DNA of 42,454 bases from Clostridia bacterium (GTDB lineage: Bacteria > Bacillota > Clostridia > UMGS1883): assembly GCA_017411435.1 (NCBI GenBank), contig JAFQQD010000032.1, forward strand, positions 1-42,454, in the 5' to 3' direction. The notes beneath the pieces are model-generated. The model saw only the letters and a list, made by a program, of their open reading frames with translations. It was not told the DNA's origin and made no database searches. The translations under genes were made by a program, and so were the position numbers. Shown here piece after piece: positions 1 to 8,648 of this stretch. Position 1 is the stretch's first letter. Each line of letters starts with the position of its first letter.

Positions 1-73
1 CCCGCATATCCATTATAACAGATGCTTTGAATTCTGGCGAGTACTTTCTTTGTTTTTGCCCTTTTTTGCTCAT
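1..73 (-). CDS. IS3-family transposase OrfA, N-terminal fragment
   Basis: Only the first 24 codons are inside the window. After a short lysine-rich start they read RKYSPEFKASVIMDMR, which matches the beginning of the helix-turn-helix OrfA protein of IS3-type elements (typical pattern: (K/R)(K/R)YSPEFK followed by a hydrophobic helix). In this family OrfA is normally joined to the DDE integrase OrfB by programmed frameshifting; that part is off the edge. The start is supported by GGAGGTG about 9 bases upstream. Whether the element is intact is unknown. Confidence 0.65.
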   Translation of the reverse strand, partial: MSKKGQKQRKYSPEFKASVIMDMR

Positions 74-114
74 AAAAATATGCACCTCCAAAAGTGTCTA
101 ACTTTTGGGGTGCA
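1..114 (-). mobile_element. End of an IS3-family insertion sequence (partial)
   Basis: The outer end reads, on the minus strand from position 114, TGCACCCCAAAAGTTAGACA. This resembles the terminal inverted repeats of IS3-family (IS150-type) elements. A ribosome binding site (GGAGGTG, about 83-89) and the start of a transposase follow. The rest of the element lies outside the window, so the second end and the target duplication cannot be seen. Family assignment rests on the terminal repeat together with the N-terminal residues of the first reading frame. Confidence 0.7.
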
Positions 115-137
115 TATCATTTTGAAACTTCCTCTTT
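115..137 (-). terminator. Remnant of an intrinsic terminator cut by the IS
   Basis: Directly after the stop codon of the C_GCAxxG gene, the minus strand carries AAAGAGGAAGTTTC, but the matching GAAACTTCCTC arm is missing: the IS end follows instead. The same arm sequence occurs in two complete hairpins of this window (24831-24872 and 29043-29080). I infer that a normal terminator was interrupted. Confidence 0.5.
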
Positions 138-140
138 TTA

Positions 141-593
141 TTATTTGTTTTCTTCAATAAATTCCGAAACTATCCGGGCGGCGCTTACAACAAATGCAGT
201 ACACGGTCTTTTTTCGTAAAATTCAGGATTTCGGGGAGTGGGGGTAGGTTTCTGTGCCCCTTCAACGCCTAAAAGTTCACGGCAGATGATTGTGTCGTAC
301 TCGCGCTTAAATTCATCTGCGAAATTCTGCACTCTTGTATAGAGGATTTTTTTCGCTTCGTCATTTTTTGCATCATCATATCCATACAGTGCGCCAAGCA
401 CCATAAACATTCCGCTTACCGCACCGCAGACTTCACGCAGTCTTCCCATTCCGCCGCCGAAGGCTGAGGAAAGACGAAGCGCTTCCTTCTCATCCATCTC
501 CATTTCCTCGTGAAAGGCGGCAAATACACTCTGCGCGCAGTTGTAACCTTCGGTAAAATATTTATGTGCAAGCTGTTCGTGTTTGTTCATCAT
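141..593 (-). CDS. C_GCAxxG_C_C family redox protein
   Basis: A 150-residue protein with the four spaced cysteines of the C_GCAxxG_C_C family: C19 (in YNCAQSV), C56 (in REVCGAVSG), C104 and C131, plus the glycine-rich GGGMGR stretch just before C56. Members are small, probably cytoplasmic proteins widespread in anaerobes. They are thought to be redox-active or metal-binding, but the reaction is not established. GAGGTGA lies just upstream of two adjacent ATG codons, so either 593 or 590 may be used. It stands alone between a repeat and an IS end, and its terminator seems to have been destroyed by the IS. Confidence 0.85.
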   Translation of the reverse strand: MMNKHEQLAHKYFTEGYNCAQSVFAAFHEEMEMDEKEALRLSSAFGGGMGRLREVCGAVSGMFMVLGALYGYDDAKNDEAKKILYTRVQNFADEFKREYDTIICRELLGVEGAQKPTPTPRNPEFYEKRPCTAFVVSAARIVSEFIEENK

Positions 594-609
594 TAGTCAC
601 CTCGTATTT

Positions 610-638
610 ATTTTAGCATAAAAAGTCACTTTTTGCAA
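610..638 (-). promoter_or_regulatory. Sigma-A promoter of the C_GCAxxG gene
   Basis: On the minus strand TTGCAA (633-638) and TAAAAT (610-615) are separated by 17 bases, and the gene starts about 17 bases further down. Confidence 0.6.
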
Positions 639-685
639 ATAGTAAAAAGGTTTGGAAACCCTTTTTATTGCAGAACTACAAGGAT

Positions 686-1130
686 TATGTTCTTTTGTAA
701 CCAAAAGAACCAAAAGTTCCGGGGTTGCGATTCCCCGGACCCACCGCCCTCGCCGGGGCGAAGAAATAAATTATTCCGTTGTATTAACTGTGTAAGTATC
801 GTTTTTTCAGCTTCCTTGCCTTTGCGCCACCGAAACGCAATCGATAAACCTATTATCGTGCATTTCTAAATCGTGTCCACCGGCAAAGGAAACTGATGTG
901 GACACGATTTTGGCGGTCGGCTTCGTTACTTCAAAAACCGCAGTTTACCTCATAAGTTAGTTTGATATTGAACTAACAAGAGTGGAGCAGTAGGGTTTTT
1001 GTAAATTTTTTGTCGGCTACCGAGAAATCGCGAGCATCATTTTCCGCTGCTGGCGAGCGATTTCAGACGGAACAGGGAACTGAGTGTTCCCTTTGAAGTC
1101 GGCGGTACAAAGACGAAAAATTTACAAAAA
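686..1130 (-). repeat. 440-bp multi-hairpin repeat, family A, copy 1
   Basis: This fills most of the 594-1186 gap. It matches 35355-35795 in inverted orientation over its whole length, with substitutions and small indels. Read on the minus strand it holds a series of hairpins: TTTTTGTAAATTTTT pairing with its complement about 110 bases on; AGGGAAC/GTTCCCT; GAAATCGC/GCGATTTC; GTTAGTT/AACTAAC; AAATCGTGTCCAC/GTGGACACGATTT; CCGGGG/CCCCGG; and GTTCTTTTG/CAAAAGAAC. No convincing gene lies inside. Function unknown: a structured RNA or a non-autonomous mobile repeat are both possible. Confidence 0.85.
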
Positions 1131-1132
1131 AC

Positions 1133-1165
1133 AAAAAGGGAATCTGAAATTCAGATTCCCTTTGA
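1133..1165 (-). terminator. gdhA terminator
   Basis: A near-perfect 14-bp stem (AAAGGGAATCTGAA with its complement) lies about 20 bases after the gdhA stop and is followed by a T-rich run on the minus strand. Confidence 0.8.
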
Positions 1166-1186
1166 TTTTGTAAAAATCAATGCTTT

Positions 1187-2563
<1,377 letters not shown>

Positions 2564-2576
2564 CTACATTAGAAAC

Positions 2577-2605
2577 ATTATAACACTGTGAAAAAAGCAT
2601 GTCAA
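2577..2605 (-). promoter_or_regulatory. Strong sigma-A promoter of gdhA
   Basis: Perfect TTGACA (2600-2605) and perfect TATAAT (2577-2582) are separated by 17 bases on the minus strand, about 40 bases before the gdhA start. Confidence 0.85.
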
Positions 2606-2630
2606 TAATTTTTCTTTCACGATTTTTATC

Positions 2631-5009
2631 TTATTTTATCTCGACAACCGTCACTCCTGCTTCGCCCTCTCCATATTTTCCCGGGCGGAAACTCTTTGCG
2701 TGGGGATGATGGCGGAGCATATCGGAAATTGCACTTCGAAGCGCGCCCGTTCCCTTACCGTGAATAATGGTAACGGATTCAAGGTGGCTTAGTGACGCAT
2801 CGTCAAGATATTTATCCACCAGTAAAAGTGCATCGTCAACCGTTTCTCCGCGGAGGTCAAGCTCCATCTTGACATCACGCGGAGCGTGACCGCCACCAAC
2901 AATGTAACTCTGCGCGGCTTTCTTTTTCTTCTGCACTTCAGCAGGGGCGAGGGCAGAAACATTCGTTTTGATTTTGAGTATTCCCACCTGAACTGTAAGG
3001 TCGCCCTTTTTATCGGGAAGTGTCAGCACATTTCCGACAGAATTCATCGTAGTAACTTCAACTTCCATACCAAGTGTGATTTTTGAGGGGTCAAGCTTCT
3101 TTTTCGATCTATTCTTAAAAACATCTTCGCTGAGCTTGTCCTCCGCCTTGTCAAGTGCGCGTTTGAGATTTCTCCTTCCCTCTTCGATTTCGGCGCGGTT
3201 ACTACTTGCCGATTCCTCAAAGAGCTTTTGCATCTTCTTGACGATTTCGTCAGCCTCGCGTTTCGCCTGCTCATAAATCTTTTTGGCGTCACGCCTTGCG
3301 TCAGAAAGCATTTTTTCTCTTTGCGCACGGATTCTGGCGCGTTCCTTTTCGGATTCTTCCTTCTGCGCCATGGAAAGCGCTGCCGCCTCGGTTGCTTTGT
3401 CAAGCTCTTCCTGTGCTTTTGCGCGGTGCTCCTCAAGTGATGTTATAACATCTTCAAAACGCGTGCTTTCACCGCTTACAAGCTCTTTTGCGCGGTCAAT
3501 TATATCTTCGCCCAGACCGAGACGCTTTGAAATTGCAAACGCGTTACTCTTACCAGGTACACCGATAAGAAGACGGTATGTCGGGCGGAGCGATGCGACA
3601 TCAAACTCACACGCGGCATTGCAGACGCGCTCGGTAGAGAGTGCAAAGAGCTTAATTTCGCTGTAATGCGTTGTTGCCGCAACCTTTGCACCGAGTTCTT
3701 TCGCTCTTTCAAGTATGGAAACGGCAAGAGCAGCACCCTCAGTCGGGTCCGTGCCCGAGCAAAGCTCGTCAAAAAGGATAAGAGAATTGTAGTTTGCGTT
3801 TTCAAGTATTTTAATTATATTAGTCATATGCGCAGAAAATGTGGAAAGTGACTGCTCGATTGACTGTTCATCGCCGATGTCGGCAAATACATTTTCAAAA
3901 ACTGCTATATTACTTCCTGCGCTTGCAGGGATTAAAAGTCCCGACTGTGCCATAAGCGTGAAAAGGCCGAGCGTTTTAAGAGAAACCGTCTTACCGCCTG
4001 TGTTGGGACCCGTTATGACGAGTGTGTCAAATTCGTCCCCAAGGTAAATATCGGTCGGTACAACCGTTTTTGCATCGATTAAAGGATGGCGTCCCTTTTT
4101 GATGTTTATGATTCCGTCAGTGTTGAGAGAGGGCTTTGTTGCATCCATTTTTTGTGCAAGCTTACCCTTTGCAAAACAAAAATCAATTTCAATTATCGTT
4201 TTGTAGTTTTCTGTAATTTCGCTACTGAATTCCGCAACTCTGCCCGAAAGCTCAATAAGAATTTTCTCGATTTCGTCCTTTTCATCGCCCGAGAGTGCAC
4301 GCAGAGAGTTGTTTATCTCAACTGCCGCCATAGGCTCGATAAAAAGAGTTGCACCGCTGGCAGAGCTATCGTGAACAACGCCGGGGACACTGCCCTTATG
4401 CTCGCTCTTCACGGGGATAACATATCTGTCGCCGCGCATTGAAACAATCGGCTCCTGAAGATAGCTTGCATAAGTGCTTGAATGTACCATATTATTAAGC
4501 ACATCGCGGATTTTTGAGTGGAGAGTACGCATTTTTCTGCGGATAGCAAGAAGCGTGGGGGACGCGTCATCCGCCATTTCCTCATCGCTTACTATTGCAG
4601 AAAAAATGGTGTTTTCAAGTTTCTTATTATCGGAAAGTGCGCCAAAAAGATTTGAAAGCGAGGGGAATTTTTCGTCAAATCCGTCCTCATCAAAATAACT
4701 TTTAAGACCGCGCGCCATACGGAGTGTATGCGCTATCGCGAGAAGCTCTCCCATAGAAAGAGCACCGCCGGCATCGGCTCTTTTTGCAGCACCCATGACA
4801 TTTTTTACGGGGCTGATTGGCGGCGCACCCTTTTTGAAAAGTAGGGAAACCGCCTCGTCAGAAAGTGACAAACGCGACTTTGCCTCATAAATATCATCAG
4901 TAGGACTAAGTGACGCGCACATATCACGCGTGTCAGAGCAAACCGCCTGCGCTGAAAGCATTTCTTTTATTTTATTGTATTCAAGAACATTCATGGTGCG
5001 TTGTTCCAT
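2631..5009 (-). CDS. mutS2: Endonuclease MutS2
   Basis: A 792-residue MutS2-family protein, an ATPase of the MutS family without the mismatch-recognition domain. It is known in other bacteria for suppressing homologous recombination and for rescuing collided ribosomes. Walker A GPNTGGKT is near residue 332 and Walker B (LILFDELCSGTDP) near 410. A charged coiled coil follows, and a C-terminal Smr nuclease domain has MELDLRGE near 715 and HGKGTGALR near 750. The reading frame stays open upstream, but the start at 5009 gives MEQRTMNVLEY, which lines up with the usual MutS2 N-terminus and has AAAGGA about 10 bases upstream; the longer version would run into a repeat. Confidence 0.95.
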   Translation of the reverse strand: MEQRTMNVLEYNKIKEMLSAQAVCSDTRDMCASLSPTDDIYEAKSRLSLSDEAVSLLFKKGAPPISPVKNVMGAAKRADAGGALSMGELLAIAHTLRMARGLKSYFDEDGFDEKFPSLSNLFGALSDNKKLENTIFSAIVSDEEMADDASPTLLAIRRKMRTLHSKIRDVLNNMVHSSTYASYLQEPIVSMRGDRYVIPVKSEHKGSVPGVVHDSSASGATLFIEPMAAVEINNSLRALSGDEKDEIEKILIELSGRVAEFSSEITENYKTIIEIDFCFAKGKLAQKMDATKPSLNTDGIINIKKGRHPLIDAKTVVPTDIYLGDEFDTLVITGPNTGGKTVSLKTLGLFTLMAQSGLLIPASAGSNIAVFENVFADIGDEQSIEQSLSTFSAHMTNIIKILENANYNSLILFDELCSGTDPTEGAALAVSILERAKELGAKVAATTHYSEIKLFALSTERVCNAACEFDVASLRPTYRLLIGVPGKSNAFAISKRLGLGEDIIDRAKELVSGESTRFEDVITSLEEHRAKAQEELDKATEAAALSMAQKEESEKERARIRAQREKMLSDARRDAKKIYEQAKREADEIVKKMQKLFEESASSNRAEIEEGRRNLKRALDKAEDKLSEDVFKNRSKKKLDPSKITLGMEVEVTTMNSVGNVLTLPDKKGDLTVQVGILKIKTNVSALAPAEVQKKKKAAQSYIVGGGHAPRDVKMELDLRGETVDDALLLVDKYLDDASLSHLESVTIIHGKGTGALRSAISDMLRHHPHAKSFRPGKYGEGEAGVTVVEIK

Positions 5010-5045
5010 AAGTATCAGTTCCTTTGTTTGCTGTTGCGTGTGGTA

Positions 5046-5281
5046 TGGGGACGGGGTGTTTTTTGTTAGCCGTAAGTGCTCCCAATAGCAAAGCTTGAAA
5101 AAACACCTTCTCGTTTGGGGACAGGTCAATTTTTGTTGCACCTGCGGATTACAAAAATGTCCCCGTCCCCCCCATAGTTGCTCTTAATAGCAAAGTGTGA
5201 AAAAACACCTTTTCGTTTGGGGACAGGTCAATTTTTGTTGCACCTTCGGATTACAAAAATGTCCCCGTCCCCTATGGGCGC
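5046..5281. repeat. GGGGACGGGG palindrome family with a 102-bp tandem duplication
   Basis: The gap between mutS2 and the PPi-phosphofructokinase holds a left half (GGGGACGGGGTG, then a T-run and GTTAGCCG) followed by two direct copies of a 102-bp unit, 5078-5179 and 5180-5281. The copies differ at only a few positions. Each unit contains GGGGACA and its complement TGTCCCC around an inner TTTTTGT/ACAAAAA pairing. Related palindromes lie near 24917, 28714 and 41183. They resemble REP-type palindromes, but no matching transposase is in the window. Confidence 0.8.
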
Positions 5282-5287
5282 TCTCTT

Positions 5288-6511
5288 TTAGCGTTTGATG
5301 TGAGAGGGAAGTCCGTTTTCAAAAATGGGGACAAGTTCGCCCTCAATAAGAGGACGCGCATAAGTTATAAATTCCTCGGTAACATTGTCGCCGCGCTCGT
5401 TAATCATACTGCGTGGAACTTCTTTTGCAAGGTTTGCAATCTCATTAACATCGGCAGTATCAGTTTCGCAGATGTAGGGATTATCGGAAACCCTTTTAAG
5501 AAGAGCCATCTTACCGCTTTGTCCCTGTGCTGCTGCCTTCACGGCTGCGCTGCCCACAGCAAACGATTCATTGATATCTGTAAGCGATGCAATATGTGAC
5601 GCACAGCGCTGAAGTGTAGAAAGCTCTACCGCGCGTGTTTTGATTCCTAAATCTTTCTTAAGCATAGCCGCAATTGTAGCCGCTGTGCCCGTAAGCATTG
5701 TATGTCCGAATGCATCGGTGCCCTTTTCGCTTCCGAGTTCACATACATATTTGCCGTCCTTTGTTCTTACACCCTCGGAAACTGTTATTACAAGAGATTT
5801 ATCCCCTTCCGTAAGCTCTTTTACGCGGCTTTTAACATATTCGTAGTCGAACGGAACCTCGGGAAGAAGCACCATTGCCGCGCCTTCGCAGTCATCGCCC
5901 TTTGCAAGAGCGCTTGCAGCGGTAAGCCAGCCTGCGTCTCTGCCCATGATTTCAACAATCGTTACACTTTTAAGGTCGTAAACAAGTGAGTCACGCACAA
6001 GCTCCTTGGTAACTGTTGCAACGAATTTAGCCGCACTGCCAAATCCAGGAGTGTGGTCAGTTTTTACAAGGTCGTTGTCAATCGTTTTCGGTACACCCAT
6101 AAATTTAATATCGGTGTTTTTGAACTTGTTATACGCGGAAAGTTTTTTGACTGTATCCATAGAATCATTGCCGCCGATATAGAAGAATCCCTTGATGTCA
6201 TACTTTTCAAAAATCTCAAAAAGTTTTTCGTAAACTTCGTTTCCTTCCACAGGCTGAGGGAGCTTAAATCTGCACGAGCCGAGGTAGGATGACGGAGTTC
6301 TTTTAAGAAGCTCTACATCATTATCCGTTTTAAGGTATTCCTTCATATCAATCATATTTTCGGCAAGAAGTCCCTCTACACCGCCAAGCATACCGAAAAT
6401 TTTGCCTTCGCAAAGGTTTTTACCCTCGCAGAAAACACCTGCAAGAGTTGCATTTATTGCAGCGGTGGGACCGCCTGACTGACCTATTACAATATTGCCC
6501 TTGATTTTCAT
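5288..6511 (-). CDS. pfp: PPi-dependent 6-phosphofructokinase
   Basis: A 407-residue phosphofructokinase-family enzyme that phosphorylates fructose 6-phosphate, probably with pyrophosphate. The two positions that separate the donor classes read GGNDS (113-117, with Asp where ATP enzymes have Gly) and PKTIDND (141-147, with Lys where ATP enzymes have Gly). Both point to pyrophosphate. The first Asp of the usual GGDDS is replaced by Asn. MGRDAGWL, of the sugar-phosphate site, is also present. The start at 6511 has GGAG 8 bases upstream. It follows the glucokinase gene by 13 bases, so the two are almost certainly co-transcribed and act consecutively in glycolysis. Confidence 0.92.
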   Translation of the reverse strand: MKIKGNIVIGQSGGPTAAINATLAGVFCEGKNLCEGKIFGMLGGVEGLLAENMIDMKEYLKTDNDVELLKRTPSSYLGSCRFKLPQPVEGNEVYEKLFEIFEKYDIKGFFYIGGNDSMDTVKKLSAYNKFKNTDIKFMGVPKTIDNDLVKTDHTPGFGSAAKFVATVTKELVRDSLVYDLKSVTIVEIMGRDAGWLTAASALAKGDDCEGAAMVLLPEVPFDYEYVKSRVKELTEGDKSLVITVSEGVRTKDGKYVCELGSEKGTDAFGHTMLTGTAATIAAMLKKDLGIKTRAVELSTLQRCASHIASLTDINESFAVGSAAVKAAAQGQSGKMALLKRVSDNPYICETDTADVNEIANLAKEVPRSMINERGDNVTEEFITYARPLIEGELVPIFENGLPSHIKR

Positions 6512-6524
6512 AAGTGTATCTCCT

Positions 6525-7448
6525 TTAGTTGTTTTTATGCAGAAATGCCGCACCGATTATGCCTGCATCTCCGCCGATTTTTGACATGGATATTTCAGGA
6601 ATACCGATTTCGTCTGCACAGAATGCGTGTTTCTTTGCGTAATCAATAAGCGGAAGAAGTATTACATCCCCCTGTGCCGAAACGGCACCGCCGATTACGA
6701 TTTCATCGGGCTGGAAAATATTTATCATATCAACAACGCCGATAGCAACCTCTTCAATCCAGTCGGAAACGATTTTCTTTGCACCATCGTCGCCTTTTTC
6801 GGAAAGGTCAAAAATCAGTTTTCCTGTAATTTCATCGTTTTTGCCAAGGGATTTCATTTCATCCCTGCGCTCTGTGGCGGTCTCGATAAGTCCGGTCATA
6901 GAACCGTATTTTTCCCAGCAACCGCGTCTGCCACAGTTACACTCTCTGCCACCTGCGCGCGTAACGATGTGCCCAAGCTCACCTGCTGCACCGTTTGAAC
7001 CGAGGAAAAGTTTTCCGTCAAGAATTACTCCGCCACCGATTCCAGTGCCGAGAGTTATAAAAATAAAGTGAGGGGATTTCTTTGATTTATAATATTCGCC
7101 AAGTGCGGCGCAGTTAGCGTCATTATCCACGAAAACAGGAATATCGCCCAGGCTTTTCTGCAGAAAATCACGGGCATAAATTCTCTTGTAGCCGATATTT
7201 TCAGCTTCAAGCAAAATACCTTCTTCTCTTTCTACTGCACTGGGAGAGCCAACACCGATTGATTTTATTTCGTCTATGCCGATATTTGCCTCATCCATAG
7301 CTTTTTTAATACATTCAAGCATTGCACGGCAAAACGCATCTTCGTCATTACACGGAGTGGGAACAGCGCATTTGGTGAGGATTTTTCCGTCCTCACTTAC
7401 AATGCCTGCCTTAATGCTCATTCCGCCTATATCTACACCTATGTACAT
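6525..7448 (-). CDS. glcK: ROK-family glucokinase
   Basis: A 307-residue ROK-family sugar kinase. The N-terminal phosphate-binding loop VDIGGMSIKAGIV, the catalytic stretch FVDNDANCAALGE, the GTGIGGGVI motif and the zinc-binding CNCGRRGCWE motif (about 165-173) are all present, as in bacterial glucokinases. It converts glucose to glucose 6-phosphate in the cytoplasm. Glucokinase rather than another hexokinase is inferred from length, motifs and its place next to a phosphofructokinase. GGAG lies 7 bases before the ATG. Confidence 0.9.
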   Translation of the reverse strand: MYIGVDIGGMSIKAGIVSEDGKILTKCAVPTPCNDEDAFCRAMLECIKKAMDEANIGIDEIKSIGVGSPSAVEREEGILLEAENIGYKRIYARDFLQKSLGDIPVFVDNDANCAALGEYYKSKKSPHFIFITLGTGIGGGVILDGKLFLGSNGAAGELGHIVTRAGGRECNCGRRGCWEKYGSMTGLIETATERRDEMKSLGKNDEITGKLIFDLSEKGDDGAKKIVSDWIEEVAIGVVDMINIFQPDEIVIGGAVSAQGDVILLPLIDYAKKHAFCADEIGIPEISMSKIGGDAGIIGAAFLHKNN

Positions 7449-7479
7449 AGCAATTCTCCTCTAAAGTAGTCTTAAATAT

Positions 7480-7508
7480 ATTTTAATATATTTGAAGTTT
7501 GGTGTCAA
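7480..7508 (-). promoter_or_regulatory. Promoter of the glcK-pfp operon
   Basis: TTGACA (7503-7508), 17 bases and TAAAAT (7480-7485) on the minus strand. The -35 box begins right after the stop codon of the upstream dGTPase gene, so the two genes are packed closely but glcK has its own promoter. Confidence 0.75.
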
Positions 7509-8501
7509 CTATATCCTATCCCATGAGCGAGGAACATAAATGTCGTTGAAGGTATAAATTGCGAAGCGGTCGCTCATACCTGCAATATAGTCACACACAG
7601 CTCTTTCAACGCCGTCCTTCCACGCAATTTCCTGAAGATGAAGGGGCATCGCACCGACATTTTCGTAGTAGTACTTAAATAGCCCCTCGATTATGCCTGA
7701 AACCTTTTTCTCCTCCGCCTTTGCCTTGGAGCCAATATAAACATGGTCAAAAAGGTATGTACGAAGACGAATCATAGCCTCTTCCACTTCTTCGCTCATT
7801 AAAATATCGTTTTTGCCGTCTGACGAATTTACAATGTCAAGAACAAGTGTGTTTACACGCTCGGCATTTGTTTTACCAAGCACATCGGTAATAAACGGAG
7901 GGATATCCTTTTCGTCTATAATCCGGGCACGGCACGCATCGTCAATATCGTGTGTTATGTATGCGATTCTGTCGGCAATCTTAAGAATTTTACCCTCAAG
8001 AGTGGCGCTTTCTCCATCGCCCGAATGATTTGCAATTCCGTTTAACACTTCCCATGTGAGATTAAGGTTTTCCAGAATTTCCACCGTGCGGATAGACTGC
8101 CTGCTGTGAGAAAATCCACCGGGGCAGAGCTTGTCAAGTGCGTTTTCGCCTGCGTGCCCGAATGGTGTGTGCCCGATATCGTGGCCGAGAGCCATTGCCT
8201 CGACTAAATCCTCATTAAGTCTGAGACTGCGTGCAATAGTGCGCGCTATCTGTGAAACTTCAAGCGTGTGGGTAAGCCGTGTCCTGTAATGGTCGCCCTC
8301 AGGCGTTATAAAAACCTGTGTCTTGTGCTTAAGACGGCGGAAAGATTTTGAATGTAAAATCTTGTCACGGTCACGCTGGAACTCTGTCCTTATTTCACAA
8401 AGGGGCATTTCTTCTCTGCGTCCGCGGGTGCTTTCGGAAAGTGTTGCAAACGGAGAAAGCGTTTCCCTTTCAATTTTTTCTGTCATTTCGCGTATGTTCA
8501 T
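7509..8501 (-). CDS. dgt: Deoxyguanosinetriphosphate triphosphohydrolase-like protein
   Basis: A 330-residue HD-domain phosphohydrolase of the dGTPase family, which removes triphosphate from dNTPs and so limits the dNTP pool. The N-terminal FRRLKHKTQVF segment, the metal-binding His of RLTHTLEV (H78), the HD pair of GHDIGHTPFGHAGE (about 107-119) and a later ITHDIDD are all present. I chose the ATG at 8501, giving MNIREMTEK, because GGAG lies 12 bases upstream and the conserved region starts there; an upstream in-frame ATG is too close to that site. No separate terminator is visible before the glcK promoter. Confidence 0.9.
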   Translation of the reverse strand: MNIREMTEKIERETLSPFATLSESTRGRREEMPLCEIRTEFQRDRDKILHSKSFRRLKHKTQVFITPEGDHYRTRLTHTLEVSQIARTIARSLRLNEDLVEAMALGHDIGHTPFGHAGENALDKLCPGGFSHSRQSIRTVEILENLNLTWEVLNGIANHSGDGESATLEGKILKIADRIAYITHDIDDACRARIIDEKDIPPFITDVLGKTNAERVNTLVLDIVNSSDGKNDILMSEEVEEAMIRLRTYLFDHVYIGSKAKAEEKKVSGIIEGLFKYYYENVGAMPLHLQEIAWKDGVERAVCDYIAGMSDRFAIYTFNDIYVPRSWDRI

Positions 8502-8523
8502 AAAGTTAATCATCTCCAAAAAG

Positions 8524-8554
8524 AAAAAGGTGTAAAAACATTTTACACCTTTTT
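8524..8554 (-). terminator. Bidirectional-looking terminator downstream of pfkA
   Basis: A perfect 14-bp stem, AAAAAGGTGTAAAA with its complement, around a 3-base loop, with T-runs on either strand. It ends the pfkA transcript before dgt. Confidence 0.85.
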
Positions 8555-8558
8555 GGCT

Positions 8559-8637
8559 AGCCATTCAAGTATTATCCGAACTCTGTTTTTTACAGCCTGT
8601 TTTCAGCCATTTGGGGCAGGTTCGGATAATGCTTCCA
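8559..8637. repeat. Long imperfect inverted repeat (possible MITE remnant)
   Basis: The two ends, each about 25 bases, are near-complementary: both include ATTATCCGAAC or its complement, preceded by GCCAT on the outer side. A smaller CTG/CAG hairpin and a CCTG/CAGG pair sit inside. No second copy was found in the window. It may be a cruciform-forming remnant or an extra pfkA 3' end structure. Confidence 0.55.
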
Positions 8638-8648
8638 TGGCTATAAAA

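Noticed and set aside
633-869. 78-residue plus-strand open frame
   Set aside because: It begins inside the promoter of the C_GCAxxG gene and runs through the family A repeat; it has no ribosome binding site, and the other repeat copy does not keep the frame.
5010-5141. Longer mutS2 N-terminus (836 residues)
   Set aside because: The extra 44 residues read through the GGGGACGGGG repeat; the start at 5009 fits both the ribosome binding site and the usual MutS2 N-terminus.
5078-5281. CRISPR array
   Set aside because: Only two adjacent 102-base units without spacers, and they contain palindromes of a dispersed family.
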